Below are positions 14,501 to 29,629 of a DNA stretch of 64,000 bases, one piece after another. The DNA is from Gavia stellata (taxonomy: Eukaryota; Chordata; Aves; Gaviiformes; Gaviidae). Where the stretch lies: NCBI RefSeq assembly GCF_030936135.1, contig NC_082604.1:4285001-4349000 (forward strand), written 5' to 3'. Made by a program: the position numbers and the translations under genes. Numbering within the stretch: the stretch's first letter is position 1; each line of letters opens with the position of its first letter. The notes below the pieces were generated by a model, which saw only the letters and a list, made by a program, of their open reading frames with translations, had not been told where the DNA came from and searched no databases.

Positions 14501-17149
14501 ATTAAACACCAAGTAATTTTTTTAAATACTAGTGAGCAAAAATGGATTGCTGGTAAGTTTAGCACCATTTTAAAAATATGGTATCATGTATGCTCTAAAT
14601 TGAAGCGAAATTAATACCAAAATACAAGCAAAGAACTATTCAGCTATCAAAAAGTCTGTTTCTCGCTCTTACTTTCAGAGATTCTCTATGATAAGAGAAT
14701 AAAACTAAGGATATTTTAAGGTTTTAATCTTTTGAAAGATCTTTACTGTACCGCCTCCCCACCATTAAGCTCCACTAATGCTCAGTTTAACTGAGGTTTA
14801 CTTATCAATGACATTTCTTCAATAACTATACCAACCAATCCTAATATCTTTATTTTCACTTTTTATAAAACTTTTGGTAACAAAATGATAAAATATCAGG
14901 AATTAAAATACAGCAAAACAAAGAACAAATTTTGTAAAATTCACAAAGACACTACAGAAAGTTTTCAGTTTGTTTTTACAACCTGCACAAAGATATGAGT
15001 AGTTTTCTAAATTATAAGCTAGAGTAACACCTGGGCAAGGCTAAAATTATTTTTATTTCCAGCACTAGTGAACCAACTATGGAAATTCCCTAGATACCAA
15101 CCCTGTGGCTAGCAGATGCAAAAAGTGAAATATTTTGCATGGAATCATCTCAGTAAAAAGTTAAACGGTACTCCTTTCATATCCCTGCTCAACCAAAAAT
15201 CTTTTCCACAATATTTTTTTTCAGGTGAGTCAGAAGACTAAGACATCTGCTAGGGATGGGAACAAAACAGAAGCTTTCTCATCCCCTCCTCAGATCAAGG
15301 CCTCTCTTTGCTGCAGCAAAAGGCTTTTCTAGTACCTCTGTCTCAAATGCAATTTAGGATCACTACGCTACTACTTCCTGTGCTAACCTCTGCTGCTAAC
15401 AGGAATACAAAACTGATGAGAAATTTTAAATTCCAGGGGTCCAAACAGTCTAATGTTTACTGCTGCAAGGATTCAATGGAGGACCAACACTTAGGCAAAG
15501 ACTTTACCTGTTTATAGTGACTGACATTTAAGTTAAAAGGTTTTAGCAGCTGTAAGTGTAGAGTATTAAACTTACATTAGTTACTAGCACCTAACATTCT
15601 CAGAGAGATTTGTTTTTTTCCCCATCTTTCACTATTTATTTCTCAAAATTGATGCTCTTAATATTATCTGGTAGTTCCATCCACTTCTGAAACAGTCAAA
15701 TGCAGGAAGGTCATGTAAAGCTTACCTTCTAAACTGTAGAGCAGTTGGGCAGAGAAATCCAAAAACTTTAATAGCAAAGCAATTAAAGACATGCCAGATT
15801 TTTCTTATCATGCTGAGAGTGTTTAAATAAGACGACTTTTAACTACGTGTTCAGATCTTCCCATTAGAAATACTATAGCACAACTGAACAAGATGTTAAG
15901 AACCAGATTTTGAAATATGTTTTATGATTATATAGTCTTACATTAAAGATGATGGCAGAATATTGCAGCAAACTGTTGAGAAGTAAAAGCCGGCTTAGCT
16001 GATAAAGAATTCAGGAGGAGGAGGGAACTCTGAAGTACACTGACACAATATTGTTTGCATATTATAAACTCTGACAAATATATACATAGTGCTGCCTGTA
16101 TTAAAGGAAGGATAGAACAGTTTGAGTTAAGAAAAGCATAAGAGGATAAATATTTGTTGCAAGGAGAAGGATGCGGGACTAATGTCTGCACAGGAAAACG
16201 GATTCCCAAATACTACTCACAAATTACGATTAAGCATATAATGAGGTACAAAACCAGTAGAGTACATAACTACTTACCTGTGATAACTTTTCTAAGACCA
16301 ACAGATCTGCCCAAATTCATATCACTATTTCAAAATACTGTATTTGAAACCATACAGCTATCTACTCATAACAAAGAAGCTAACAGTCAGCAAGAGAGAA
16401 ATAACATCCATCTTCAAGAAGGCATGAGTTTCAATGAGTTCTCTCCAACGAAAAATGCTGAAGTATTTTTTCGAATTTAACAGGTCACCTAGGTTTCTAC
16501 CCATGTCATAATCGTAGACTGGTGAGTCTCAATCAGTGGAACGTACCACCACAACGTCATTAAATACATCCACCCTTCCAGAATAAGCAAGTGTCTGCTA
16601 CACATGGTTGTATCTACCTGTAACGGCCAGGGCTTCCCAAGCCGTATCTTCAAGCAGTCACAACCCGACCTCTGCTCAAATCCAAAGCGGAGGTAAGAAT
16701 AATAATATTGTACAAAAAAAAAAAAAAACAACGGAGTAGAAAAAGACAAGATTGAGAGGCTCGGAGAGGCCACGACCAGACACCTATGCAGCAATCAGGG
16801 GACCACCCGCCTGCTATCAGCCCCAGCTTTCGCCGCCACCTCAGCCCTCCAGCACACTCCACCCCACGGGCCCGGCGCCGCGGAGCTGGGCCCTGCGCTC
16901 AGCTCATCCCGCGGACAAGGCCTGGGCCCCCCGCTCCCGACGGCGCTCCCAGCCCGAGCAGCCCCACGGCCCCTCACTACTGCACCCACCCCGCGCCGTT
17001 GGTGGGCCGCGCCAGGGCTCAGCCTCCTCCCGGCCCTGGCCGCACCGCTTCTGGGCCGCGGCCTAAAAATGGCGGAGGCAGCCGCACTTCCCAGGCTGCT
17101 CACCCCTGCGCCCGCCCCGCCAGCGGCCCTAGCACCGAGCCCTACTCAC

Positions 17150-17290
17150 CGTCCAGCCGGTCTCTCGTACCCCGACTCCGCGCCCTGTCGTCTCACCACT
17201 CGCCTCGTCCCTCCGGCCCCGGAAGCCGCCGCCTCACGAGCCCCCACCGCGGCAGGCCGCCATCTTCCTTCCCCCACCAGCGACCGGGCG
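17150..17290 (-). other. WDR33: Probable untranslated exon 1 of WDR33
   Basis: The left edge is a strong donor on the minus strand, ACG|GTGAGT (donor bases at 17148-17149), inside the CpG island. The right edge is not defined by sequence and is placed just upstream of the minus-strand YY1 motif. WDR33 encodes the WD-repeat subunit of CPSF that helps recognise the AAUAAA polyadenylation signal. In human its first exon is non-coding. Assignment is by synteny, because no WDR33 coding sequence lies in the window. Confidence 0.5.
17256..17266 (-). promoter_or_regulatory. YY1 motif near WDR33 start
   Basis: AAGATGGCGGC on the minus strand, within the inferred first exon. This is a usual position for YY1 sites in TATA-less promoters. 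A second YY1-like motif, AAAATGGCGG, lies on the opposite strand at 17066-17075. Confidence 0.6.
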
Positions 17291-17508
17291 GCGCACGCGC
17301 CTACGTCAACACGCTCAGCTGCGCGAGAGGCGGTCCCAGCGCCCGCGGGGGCACGGCGGCTGGAAGACTGCGGCCAGTGCGCAGGCGCGCGGGGCAGGGC
17401 GCGCGCTGCTTCCGCGAGCCTCCCGCCGTGCCACGACCTGCGCCTGCGCTGCCAGAAGCCCGGCGCCCCCCTGACCCTTCCCCTCGAAGGTGGAGGCGCG
17501 AAGAGGTG

Positions 17509-17520
17509 CGCGCATGCGCA
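17509..17520. promoter_or_regulatory. Perfect NRF1 binding site
   Basis: CGCGCATGCGCA fits the YGCGCAYGCGCR consensus of NRF1 exactly. It lies upstream of the inferred WDR33 start. Confidence 0.7.
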
Positions 17521-17700
17521 CTGAGAGGCGAGGAGGCTGGCGGGGGGCGGGTCGGGTCTGAGGAGAGGGGGTGCGGTGCCGGAGGCGTTTCGCTGCCCCT
17601 GTGGCGTTTTCTTGGGGGAAAAGGATGACCAAAATTCAACCCATGAACCCGCCGTGGCGGGGAAGCTGCGTCCCCGGGCCCCCCCGCTGTCTCCCCTGGG

Positions 17701-18749
17701 CCTGTGCTTTGACGACGCTGTGGGCAACAAGGCCTCTGCCACCGTCTCTGCTGGCTCCAGCCTCTGCAAAACGGGTAGTACCGGCAGCTGGACAAAATAC
17801 CGCTTCCAAACCGCATCGCCTTGCACCTCTCGTGTAGTTCTGTATTTCTGTACTGCTTCATGTTAATACTCGTACGTGTTCACCAAACAGGTGCTATGAC
17901 AGAATCGCACCTTGCGCGATTCCCTTGGACATCTTCCCTTCCTCTTCCCTGTCCTGATTACCGGGTTTCAAAGCACAACAGTCAAGAGCAACTAATCTCA
18001 ATGCTCATAATTATCTATTTGTAGAGGGTGGTGCAAATCTGCTGAGATCACTTTAAGATGGCTAAGTCTGTTACACTCCTCCTCCGGAGCCTTATGTTAG
18101 CTTACAAAGGTATCAACAAGTAGTAATGCCTCCCAATTGTAATTATCACATCCTTTTACCCAGAAGTGTAGGTAAAGAGGTCTAGAGTGTTGGGGTTCTT
18201 TAATAAAAATGAGTTCTCATTAAGGTATGAGAGCCTGTGTATTTAAAAGATGAAAATGTCTTAAAGCTGCTTGAACAGCAACATTTCATAGGGGAAACTG
18301 AGTTACAGTGGGAGCAGCTACTGGAAAGCTTATCCCGTATCAAAAGGAGTCACTAACCTTTATAAAATAAAGATTCACCATGCCACCTTGCTTTTATCTT
18401 TGTTCTTTAGTTATAATTATCCTGATCCAGTTAAAGTTACTCTGGTTAATTAGAAAGGCATGTCTGGTTTATTGGCTTGCAGGAGATATAATGCCACTAA
18501 AGCACAGAAATAAATGTTATTTGAGGTAACGTGCCTCAGCTGAGGTAGCCCAACCGGTTGTCATAGACCAGCTTAGCCTTCCAGCACAGCAGCTACATTA
18601 AGTTTCCAGAAAGAGTTGAAATAATACCTTATTTCTTTCCCTTCTGCAACATCAGTGAAACTCTATTGCTTATTATCACAAGCAGTGCCTTAACACACCC
18701 ACCTGCCTCTTTGTCCCAGCTGTTCTGTCCTGCAAAAATTCCCTTCTTC
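17701..18749. other. Intergenic spacer upstream of WDR33
   Basis: Ordinary mixed-composition sequence between the WDR33 CpG island and the solo LTR. I see no exon, RNA gene or recognisable repeat. Confidence 0.5.
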
Positions 18750-19085
18750 CAGGTGTGTGGTGAAATTACTAATATTTAAGATTTGAGCGGGCTGGCCAAG
18801 AAGTTTACCCTAACTAAAAGAACACTGCTTTCAACTAAAAGCTAACAGTCTGTGATTGTTGCCAACTCCCCACTTCTGAGCTAAGACCATACCGGCTGTG
18901 CCGCTCCCACAGGCTCCACCACGAGGCATCCCTCCATAGTGTCACGTTATTTACTGCCTGATTCCTTCCTAGAATGGTGACAGTGAGCAAGCCACCTAAG
19001 GAGTCCATCCCTCCCCAGGATGGACACCCGGCTTTGTTAACATTGAAATGATTGGTTTTCCTCACCTTTTTCTTTTCTGAAACGG

Positions 19086-19091
19086 TATATA
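19086..19091 (+). promoter_or_regulatory. TATA box of the solo LTR
   Basis: TATATA, 92 bp upstream of the LTR AATAAA. This is the spacing expected of the U3/R region of an LTR. Confidence 0.6.
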
Positions 19092-19177
19092 GGCTGGGTG
19101 TCTGCGATCACTTGGCAGAGAACAGGGGAGCAGAGGGGGAGATGCTGCCCAAATGTCCTCTCACTATGACCATAGTT

Positions 19178-19183
19178 AATAAA
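19178..19183 (+). terminator. LTR polyadenylation signal
   Basis: AATAAA followed by a TCTG-rich stretch, about 70 bp before the LTR 3' end. Confidence 0.6.
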
Positions 19184-19329
19184 GCTTCTGTCTGACCTGT
19201 CCTAAATTGCACTTATGTTACTGCACGCGTGGAGTTCCCAGATGTCCCACACAGGTTAATAATCACAGGATCTGTTTATCAAAAAAGTCCTCATTAATAA
19301 AATCATAATATGCATCTAATGTTTACAAA

Positions 19330-19861
19330 ACACACAGCCTTAATTATAAATCTTTTAATTTACACTAAACAATAGAAAATTACTGAAGCTGTAAAAATCC
19401 ACTGTGCTGATCAAACAATAAAAAAACAAACAAAAAAGCCACCACAGAAATTGATGCCACCCATCACTAAACTTTCTGAGAGTGAAGAACAAGTTTCTCC
19501 ATCTCTTTTAGAAGTTCACAAAAAAAAAAGTCACATCTACATTTCTGCTACAAAACAGAAACATGTTGAAAATTCCCAAATCGGGGAGAGGGATTTGGAA
19601 GAAACAAATATTTGAGCCATTGGGAAAAGGCTTTTCAGGTTCTTTGGCTCTCACGATACAGGCGTCCTTACCAACATACACATGGAACAAACCAAAAGGA
19701 CGACACTGGTCTCCAGTCTGAATGCACCCCTGGATGACACAGCCCTGGAGCACCCTGTATCCAGAACTCCCCTTACTTAACTGGGAGCTGGATTGGTCCA
19801 GAGGGCTGAGAAACAAAGTTCCCAGGTTTTTCTGTTCAGATAAAGGGCTTGAGGGTTAACC
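19330..19861 (-). other. POLR2D: POLR2D 3' untranslated region
   Basis: Non-coding sequence after the stop codon. The best polyadenylation signal I see on the minus strand is ATTAAA at 19354-19359, giving a 3' UTR of about 530 nt. The cleavage point is inferred. Confidence 0.5.
19354..19359 (-). terminator. POLR2D: Candidate POLR2D polyadenylation signal (ATTAAA)
   Basis: ATTAAA, the second most common signal hexamer, about 500 nt past the stop. I saw no AATAAA on this strand before the LTR. Confidence 0.4.
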
Positions 19862-23346
<3,485 letters not shown>

Positions 23347-23360
23347 CGCCTCAGCCGGCA

Positions 23361-23383
23361 CCGGAAGCCCCGCCGCCCGGAAG
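23361..23383 (-). promoter_or_regulatory. POLR2D: Paired ETS/GABP sites at the POLR2D start
   Basis: CTTCCGG occurs twice on the minus strand, spaced 16 bp. Tandem ETS sites are the usual binding target of GABP tetramers. Confidence 0.6.
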
Positions 23384-25017
23384 CGCGGCACCGCCGCCTC
23401 AGCCCCGCCGCCCGCCAGGGGGAGCCACCCGTCGGTGACGGGTGGGGCGGGCGGGAAGCGCCGTGTGGGAGCGCTGCCGGGGGGACGGGGGGTACATCTG
23501 CGCGCGGCCCGCGCTGAAGAGGGTCTGAAAAAGCGCGGTTACGCCTGTGGGACACCGGGGGGGAGCAGCGGGAACAGGGTGCCTCAGCACACCCACAAAA
23601 CCCACAGCCCTCAAAGGTGCGTTTAAGCTCGCTTGGGAAGTAGCTCCTACAGACCGAAAGCAGTGGGGCGCTGGAGCTTTATTTCTGTAAAGACAGGCCG
23701 AATAAGTGTGACAGACCAAGACGTTGTGGGCCCGAAGTCTTACAACGCATAAGCCACGGCCCGAGAGAGCAGTCTGCGGTGGGAACGCTGAGGGAAACCA
23801 CACTTGTCTTTTCCACGAGCAAACCCGGAGGAAGGCTCCTTCTGGTCAGTCGTTTAGGAAGTAACGGAGGAGCCCAAAACTCTGCTGGTCCCCCTCGTCA
23901 GACTGCCCAGAAGCACCGAGGCAGCAGATCCACCTTCACCTCTCTGGCTTCACGCCCGAAGCGGATCAGGGAGCTACAGCCTACTCCGTTTTGCTGCCAG
24001 AACATCCTCCAGCAAACCCTGACCTCAGGAAAACTGTAACTGTACCAGAATTTCTATCTAGCTCACTGTTATTAATGCATCGCAGTTTGTGAGGACAAGT
24101 ATTGATACCATCAATAACACACTTTGAAAGGGAGGTCACTTTTTCAGACTACCCAGAAGTAATCTATAGACCCCTAAAAGTTATAGGTAGGCTGAAAATT
24201 ATTATAGTTCTCCCAACACTATGTCATGGGAACACTGCCAGCAAAATAACTTACAGAATAGTATTTTCCCAGGAGAGCTCACATGTGAGTGCCTAACCAG
24301 CCTAAGACTCTTAAAGTAATCATCTTACTAGACCTTACTATGTCACCCCGCACCCTTAAAGAAAGGCAAAAATAGACTGTTGAAAGATTTATCAGGAAAC
24401 CACTCCTGTTCTCATGAGCTTGCATCCATACCTAGGTGAGTAGTTTCCTGCATGCTGGGAAAAGGAATGCATTAAGAATAAACTATAAGAATATGAAGGG
24501 GTCAAATCATAGATCTGAAACATTAGTTATCTCGATAAACGAGCATGGTAGAGAAACTGATGGAAAATAATTTGTTAAGTGGAACAAGCAGAAAGACATT
24601 GAGGAAGATCAAATGAAAATATCTCGGGGAACATCTGGCACATTAAACAATTTCAGTTAGGTTTACAAGAAAACAAGGAAATCTGTCAGACTGATGAAAG
24701 AAGCATTTATCATCACTTGCAATCCTGATGGCTTCTCAAATAACCCATCTCCTCGGAACATCATGATTCTCAGACTAGTAGGTAGCTTGCAGTTAATAAT
24801 TATTAGTTATTAATTTCACTTTTGTTTTTCACCAAGGATCCATTCTACTTAAGCATACAAAAACTAAAACAATTAAGGGAAAGCCAGATACTTGCAACAG
24901 TTTATGTGTACCACTGAAGAGGCTATCGTGAAAGATAAACGTTCATTATCACTGATACATTTGGTTAAGGTCTCAAGAGCCAAATAAGAACATTCCTGAA
25001 TGGAACCTGCTCCCCAA

Positions 25018-25043
25018 CCCCCCCCCCCCCTTTTTTTTTTTTT
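25018..25043. repeat. C13T13 pyrimidine tract
   Basis: Thirteen C directly followed by thirteen T, a low-complexity homopyrimidine run. Confidence 0.9.
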
Positions 25044-25687
25044 AAGAATTTAAAAAATGCACTTACAAAAGCACAGTAAATATTGTTCAGCTACTGCAAC
25101 AAGCCAAACATAACAGAGTACCCGACTTTTCCTTTGTTATTTTTAAAATGCACTGGCTTCTTCCTCATTAATAATGACTGTTTCAGCATTTATCAATTCA
25201 ATTGGAAAATGTGCATAAAAAAGGAAGATGAGATAGATTGAAATAAAGTGAATGACTATAGGAAGTTTCAGGCATATTTAACAGTCATATCCTAAACCAG
25301 ACAGATTAAAAAACCCCCCAAACTTGGCCAAATCTATCATGAACAGCAGCCTCTAGTATTCCATTGACCCTTGCTGGAGATATGATATTAGATAATGGAT
25401 TGTTAGACAGACCTACTATGGTAATTTCTACATAGCGATAATTTAAAAACAGGCCCAGTAACAACTAAGTGCACCAACACAGATCTTAAAAAAGCTTAGC
25501 TAAATACCTCTATGTAATAAAATGTGGGAAGAACTAATAACAAGGATGTTCTATTATTAGTATAACCATACTTTGTAATATGCATTCCTTCTAATTTGGC
25601 AGCAGCAGCAATGTTATCTTCCTAGCAGTTTTTAAGCTTTCTAGCAGTAATTACGTATTTTGTGTGGAGTGTCAAAACCCCCAACTT

Positions 25688-25710
25688 AAAAAAAAAAAAA
25701 AAAAAAAAAA
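25688..25710 (+). repeat. Poly-A run (23 A)
   Basis: An uninterrupted A run. No retroposed gene sequence was recognised upstream, so it is listed as simple sequence. Confidence 0.9.
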
Positions 25711-28700
25711 GCAAAAGTTGTTGATGGATGAAAAGTGGTAGGATTAGGCTATTGAAACCTTACTCTCTTTTCGTTATCACCAACATTTCTAGCACATTAT
25801 AGGAATAGGTCAAAATCCTTGTGGATATAACGTCACCCACTCAGAATACCATGTGCCATAATAGCCGTTATTGCACAAGACACACATGCTTTTTCATCTA
25901 TGTTCTTAAAAGTGTAACTCTTCACATTTAGGTTTTTGTATCATTTTACCTTTGTTTATTTTTACTCCATTTAAAATTATGTATCCAAAACTATAATAAA
26001 TGAACATGCGTGAGCAATATACAGTTATACCCAGTAATAAAGTGATAATAAGCCTCCGAATGCAAAACTGGCTCTTGCATGACCTGTTTTTAAATACACA
26101 TATAATGACATCTAAACATACTATCAACTGGTTGTATAATAAATAAATTATGTCAGAATTCATCTGATTATAAGACTAGTGTAAGTGACTATAAAAAAGG
26201 AAAAAAAATAGGGTTCAATAATCTGGATATTGGTCAATTTGTAGCATTACATACTTGTTTTAAGGAACATGATAACAATAGTCTTCTGGGCTTTCTGTGT
26301 TTTGGGAGCGATCATCAAATGTCGCCGAGACATTTCTCAGATTGTAGCAAAACCAGTTTAGGAACTTTTCTATCCTACTGCTCCATGTACTACCATTCAG
26401 TTTGAGAGCAATCCTCATAATACCTAAGTCAGTATAAATATTCATTTATTGAGTTGTACGGGAAAGTGTTCTGGTTTTAATTTTTATCCTCAAGAAGTGG
26501 CATTTCTCAATCACAATTAGGTAGCTTCTAATATAAATTTTGTCTAAAAATATTTTTTTTGTGTGTGTGTGTTCAGAATAAAAATGCTGAAGTATTCTTC
26601 ATCTGAAGTATCTTGTAGAGATTTCTCCTAACCTTTCTGTAATTTGTTTTTAGAAGGAAGTGAGTGCTAGATGACTAATTTATTTCAAACAGAACTAAAA
26701 ACAGAAGAAAGTGTTGCTGGAGAATTATCCCGGTTTATATTTAGTCTGGATTGAACTATTTCAGTGTGCAGTCCTATGTACACCCTTCTACCTGGCCTCA
26801 TCTTCATTGTGCGCTGCGCAGTGTTACTGCAGTTACAGAAAGCAACATGCATGAAAGAACCTCTGATGAAAGACACTGGACAAGATTTTATGTCTGACTG
26901 ATTCAATGTGAAACCAAAAAAATCAAGTAAGGAAAAACATATGCTATAAAAATATACAAATAAATCACTGTATTCTAGCCAACAAAGCAGCAGAGAGAAC
27001 ATACGTGATAACTTACCCTGGCACATGACAACATGCTAGTTTTACGGTTGACTTCAGAATTTGCAATGAGTCACCTGGAAATCATGTTAGCCACACAGTC
27101 CTCTTCAACCCACTCCTCACATTGCATAGGGGATTTACTTTCTAGCTTTACTAGTACCAGAAGCATATTTTCTGAAAATAGGTTTTTGCTTTGTAGTTGC
27201 ACTGAAGTCAATGAGCTTCTCAGGCATATTTAAGTCAAGACTACCCCCCTCCTTGGTTTGGTTGGGGTTTTTGGGGGTCTTATACCTGTTCTTCATTGAT
27301 ATCCAGGGCTGCCCTTCCCAAGAGCCACAAACAGGAAATGTAGGATCTTTAACTATACATCTGCTATAAGTAAAAAATGAGCAATAACCTGAAAGTGTAT
27401 GGAAAAAAGATTTAAGCCAGAGTTATGTACATCAGAACTATTATACAAATCAAATGATCCTGTCCCAAAGCAAACATTAAAATATTTAGTAAGAATAGAA
27501 AGATGGGAGTTTCTTTTTCCTGAAATAACATTTTTAGATCACCTGAAAACTACAACCTGTGAAATATAGATCATCTGTTTTCATTAGTTCATTTTAAAAG
27601 ACAAAAACCCCCACAACCCCCAAAAAAACACCAATTGTGGTAGTTTAAGCTCGATTTACAAATTCATGATTTTCAGTACGATACAGAACTCTGCATGTAT
27701 ATGCTTTATATATTTCACGATCATGACAACTAATAGAGAGTTACTGTCAATTAAACATTATTTCAGGATACAAAGATACTTCGCTATACCATTATTAATG
27801 AAACATATTTAATCTTTGCTTTTAGTTTTTCTACTACTTTTCCTTGCTTTCTTCTAGCGAGCTTGTCTTGACTATTTCTATGCTTCCAGACAGCTGTCGT
27901 CCCAGTCTGGCAACCTCCTTCGTTCTGAACATTTAATGTAATTTAGAGGTTTGGTATTCATACATGTAGTAGTATATGTTCATCTTTCTAGATGAGAAAG
28001 ATTTCATCTTATCCCCCATACAGGCTGTGAGAAACCATATAAAGAGGACAGTACAAATAATCTTTATCCATTATGATTTATTCTCTACAATACTTCATTA
28101 GAGGATAGAGTTCAATTATTTACACTCAGAAGTTATTATATAGGTAGGAGGCAACCAAGTGTAATACAAAGAATTGGTCTGACATCTCTGCACTGAAGGT
28201 CAAAAGAGGTCTCCTGCTTTAAGGAAATAAATTAACCAAAAAAACCCAACAAAACAACATGTAGTTTCCAGAATACAAACAGAAAACAGCACTAATAATC
28301 AGTGACGATTGCAGATGTTTGTTAATGTACTATGAAAACAAATTATTCTGTGCAAAGGTTAAAATGAACTCTTAGATTTTCTTACAGTTTTTTTTTCTTC
28401 TGATGAATTGTAGATATGTGATATTTTGACTATAAAACGTTCCCAAACTGAAATGGCCTCAGTTGAGATTGACTGTTGAACATGATGAAAAAAAAAAAAT
28501 TAAGAACCTCACAGTGGAAACATTCCAACACTGACAGACTCCAGTGATCAAAGACATTCTCCTGTAGTTACTGTAAAACAAAGACAATTCATAATTGCAG
28601 TGAGATTATTTCTCAGTTGTGGTTGTCATGAGAATAAGCCCTTCTAGACCAAAAGGCACTTGCTTCTAAGGATGAGTTAAACCCAGATCAAAGCAGGTAA

Positions 28701-29629
28701 CAGTTGCTTTGAGGAGTAGTTCTAACCTGCTGTCCCAGCCAAGTAACCATGGAGAAATTCTTACATCAATTGGCCATTGATTTTGGTTGCCTCCATCTTG
28801 AGCCAACTCAAAGTACGTTTTGTTTCTAGTTCACCTCTTTCATCCTTATGCATAGCTGCCGTGTAATGATCTAGAAATGGGATTATTTCCTGAGACCACC
28901 TGTCCTTGTCATACATTTTTCTGAGCTAACTTAACTATTGACACACTTTTCAACTGATTTTATAGCTGGACCCTTATGGGACTAAAGCTGAGAGGGCCTG
29001 TTCCTTAGGCAGCAGACCAGTGTTTCTGATTTGCTAGCTTCTCTTCTCACTGCAACAAGACAAGAACACAGTACATATTTAGAGGCATTTTTGTTTTGGT
29101 TTTTTTTTTTTGTTTTTTTTTTTTTAAACAGACTGAGTGGGGAAATGGAAGTGGGAGAGGATGAGGCTTCCCCAGTCCCACAGCATCTAGCCCACTTCAG
29201 GCTTAAACCAACCAAGTCACTCAATCCTAAAATTCTGTTCTTTAAAAATGACAGCTAACCCTCCCCACCCCACCCCTTAGTCATCCCCTATTCAAATAAA
29301 ATGAAATCAGGAAAACACTATACACTGTTGAAGACACAGAACAGGGCAAACATTTGAAAAAAGAAACAATATTGTTGAAAAGCCTGGCACTATATGCCTG
29401 CATGACCAGTCTCACTGAGCGTGCTCAGGGGTGAAGTTTTAGCACCATTTTTTTGCTTTTTTTTAAACCTTTTAGAAATTAAATTCTAACATAGAACACT
29501 TGAACAGTAATGTGTGTAGCCCTATGTATCATACTGTTTGACAGCTGAAAGGTGAATGGTATGTCCAGAGCTGACTCCACCCTCCCCCATCACTACACGG
29601 CACCTGGGAGAGTAACTACAAACCACTCG

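Larger units (their letters stand above)
1..17149 (-). other. WDR33: Putative WDR33 intron 1 (non-coding in this window)
   Basis: No exon is visible on either strand. The open frames here are short, unrelated to any family I know, and not flanked by convincing splice sites. The assignment to WDR33 rests on gene order: in human, WDR33 lies directly downstream of POLR2D on the same strand and has an untranslated first exon, which matches the donor at 17148-17149. WDR33 coding sequence begins in exon 2, which I could not find, so it should lie left of position 1. The stretch holds an old CR1 fragment (8138-8405), G-runs at 6343-6355 and 8566-8576, and many short A/T runs. Otherwise I see nothing functional in it. 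Confidence 0.6.
16800..17700. promoter_or_regulatory. WDR33: CpG island and promoter of WDR33
   Basis: A sharp change from AT-rich sequence to dense CpG. It contains several motifs typical of TATA-less housekeeping promoters: a perfect NRF1 site at 17509-17520 (CGCGCATGCGCA), NRF1-like sites near 17378 and 17437, an ETS core CCGGAAG at 17219-17225, and a minus-strand YY1 motif AAGATGGCGGC at 17256-17266. In housekeeping genes the YY1 motif usually lies just downstream of the start site on the transcribed strand. The layout fits minus-strand transcription starting at about 17270-17400. No TATA box is seen. Confidence 0.75.
18756..19251 (+). mobile_element. Solo LTR of an endogenous retrovirus (~496 bp)
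   Basis: The segment begins TGTGG and ends CCACA, an inverted terminal repeat of the usual LTR form. It is bounded by a near-perfect 6-bp target-site duplication: CAGGTG at 18750-18755 and CAGGTT at 19252-19257. Inside, in the right order for the plus strand, are a TATATA box (19086-19091) and an AATAAA polyadenylation signal (19178-19183). No gag, pol or env sequence adjoins it, so it is a solo LTR left by recombination between two LTRs. One TSD mismatch suggests moderate age. The family was not identified. Confidence 0.75.
23640..29629. other. Intergenic region between POLR2D and AMMECR1L
   Basis: About 6 kb of mostly AT-rich sequence with no defensible exon on either strand. It holds a C13T13 tract (25018-25043), a 23-A run (25688-25710), and a T-rich stretch near 29100-29126. 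No RNA gene or repeat family was recognised. Confidence 0.55.

Noticed and set aside
16786-17628. 280-codon plus-strand frame, and minus-strand frames of up to 226 codons, in the WDR33 island
   Set aside because: These are GC-rich low-complexity translations in multiple frames at once, with no family resemblance. They overlap the inferred promoter.
18835-19065. 76-codon minus-strand frame inside the LTR
   Set aside because: It lies within the LTR, antisense to it. LTRs do not normally code there, and the product resembles nothing known.
25688-25710. Poly-A run as the tail of a processed pseudogene
   Set aside because: No mRNA-like sequence or target-site duplication could be seen upstream.
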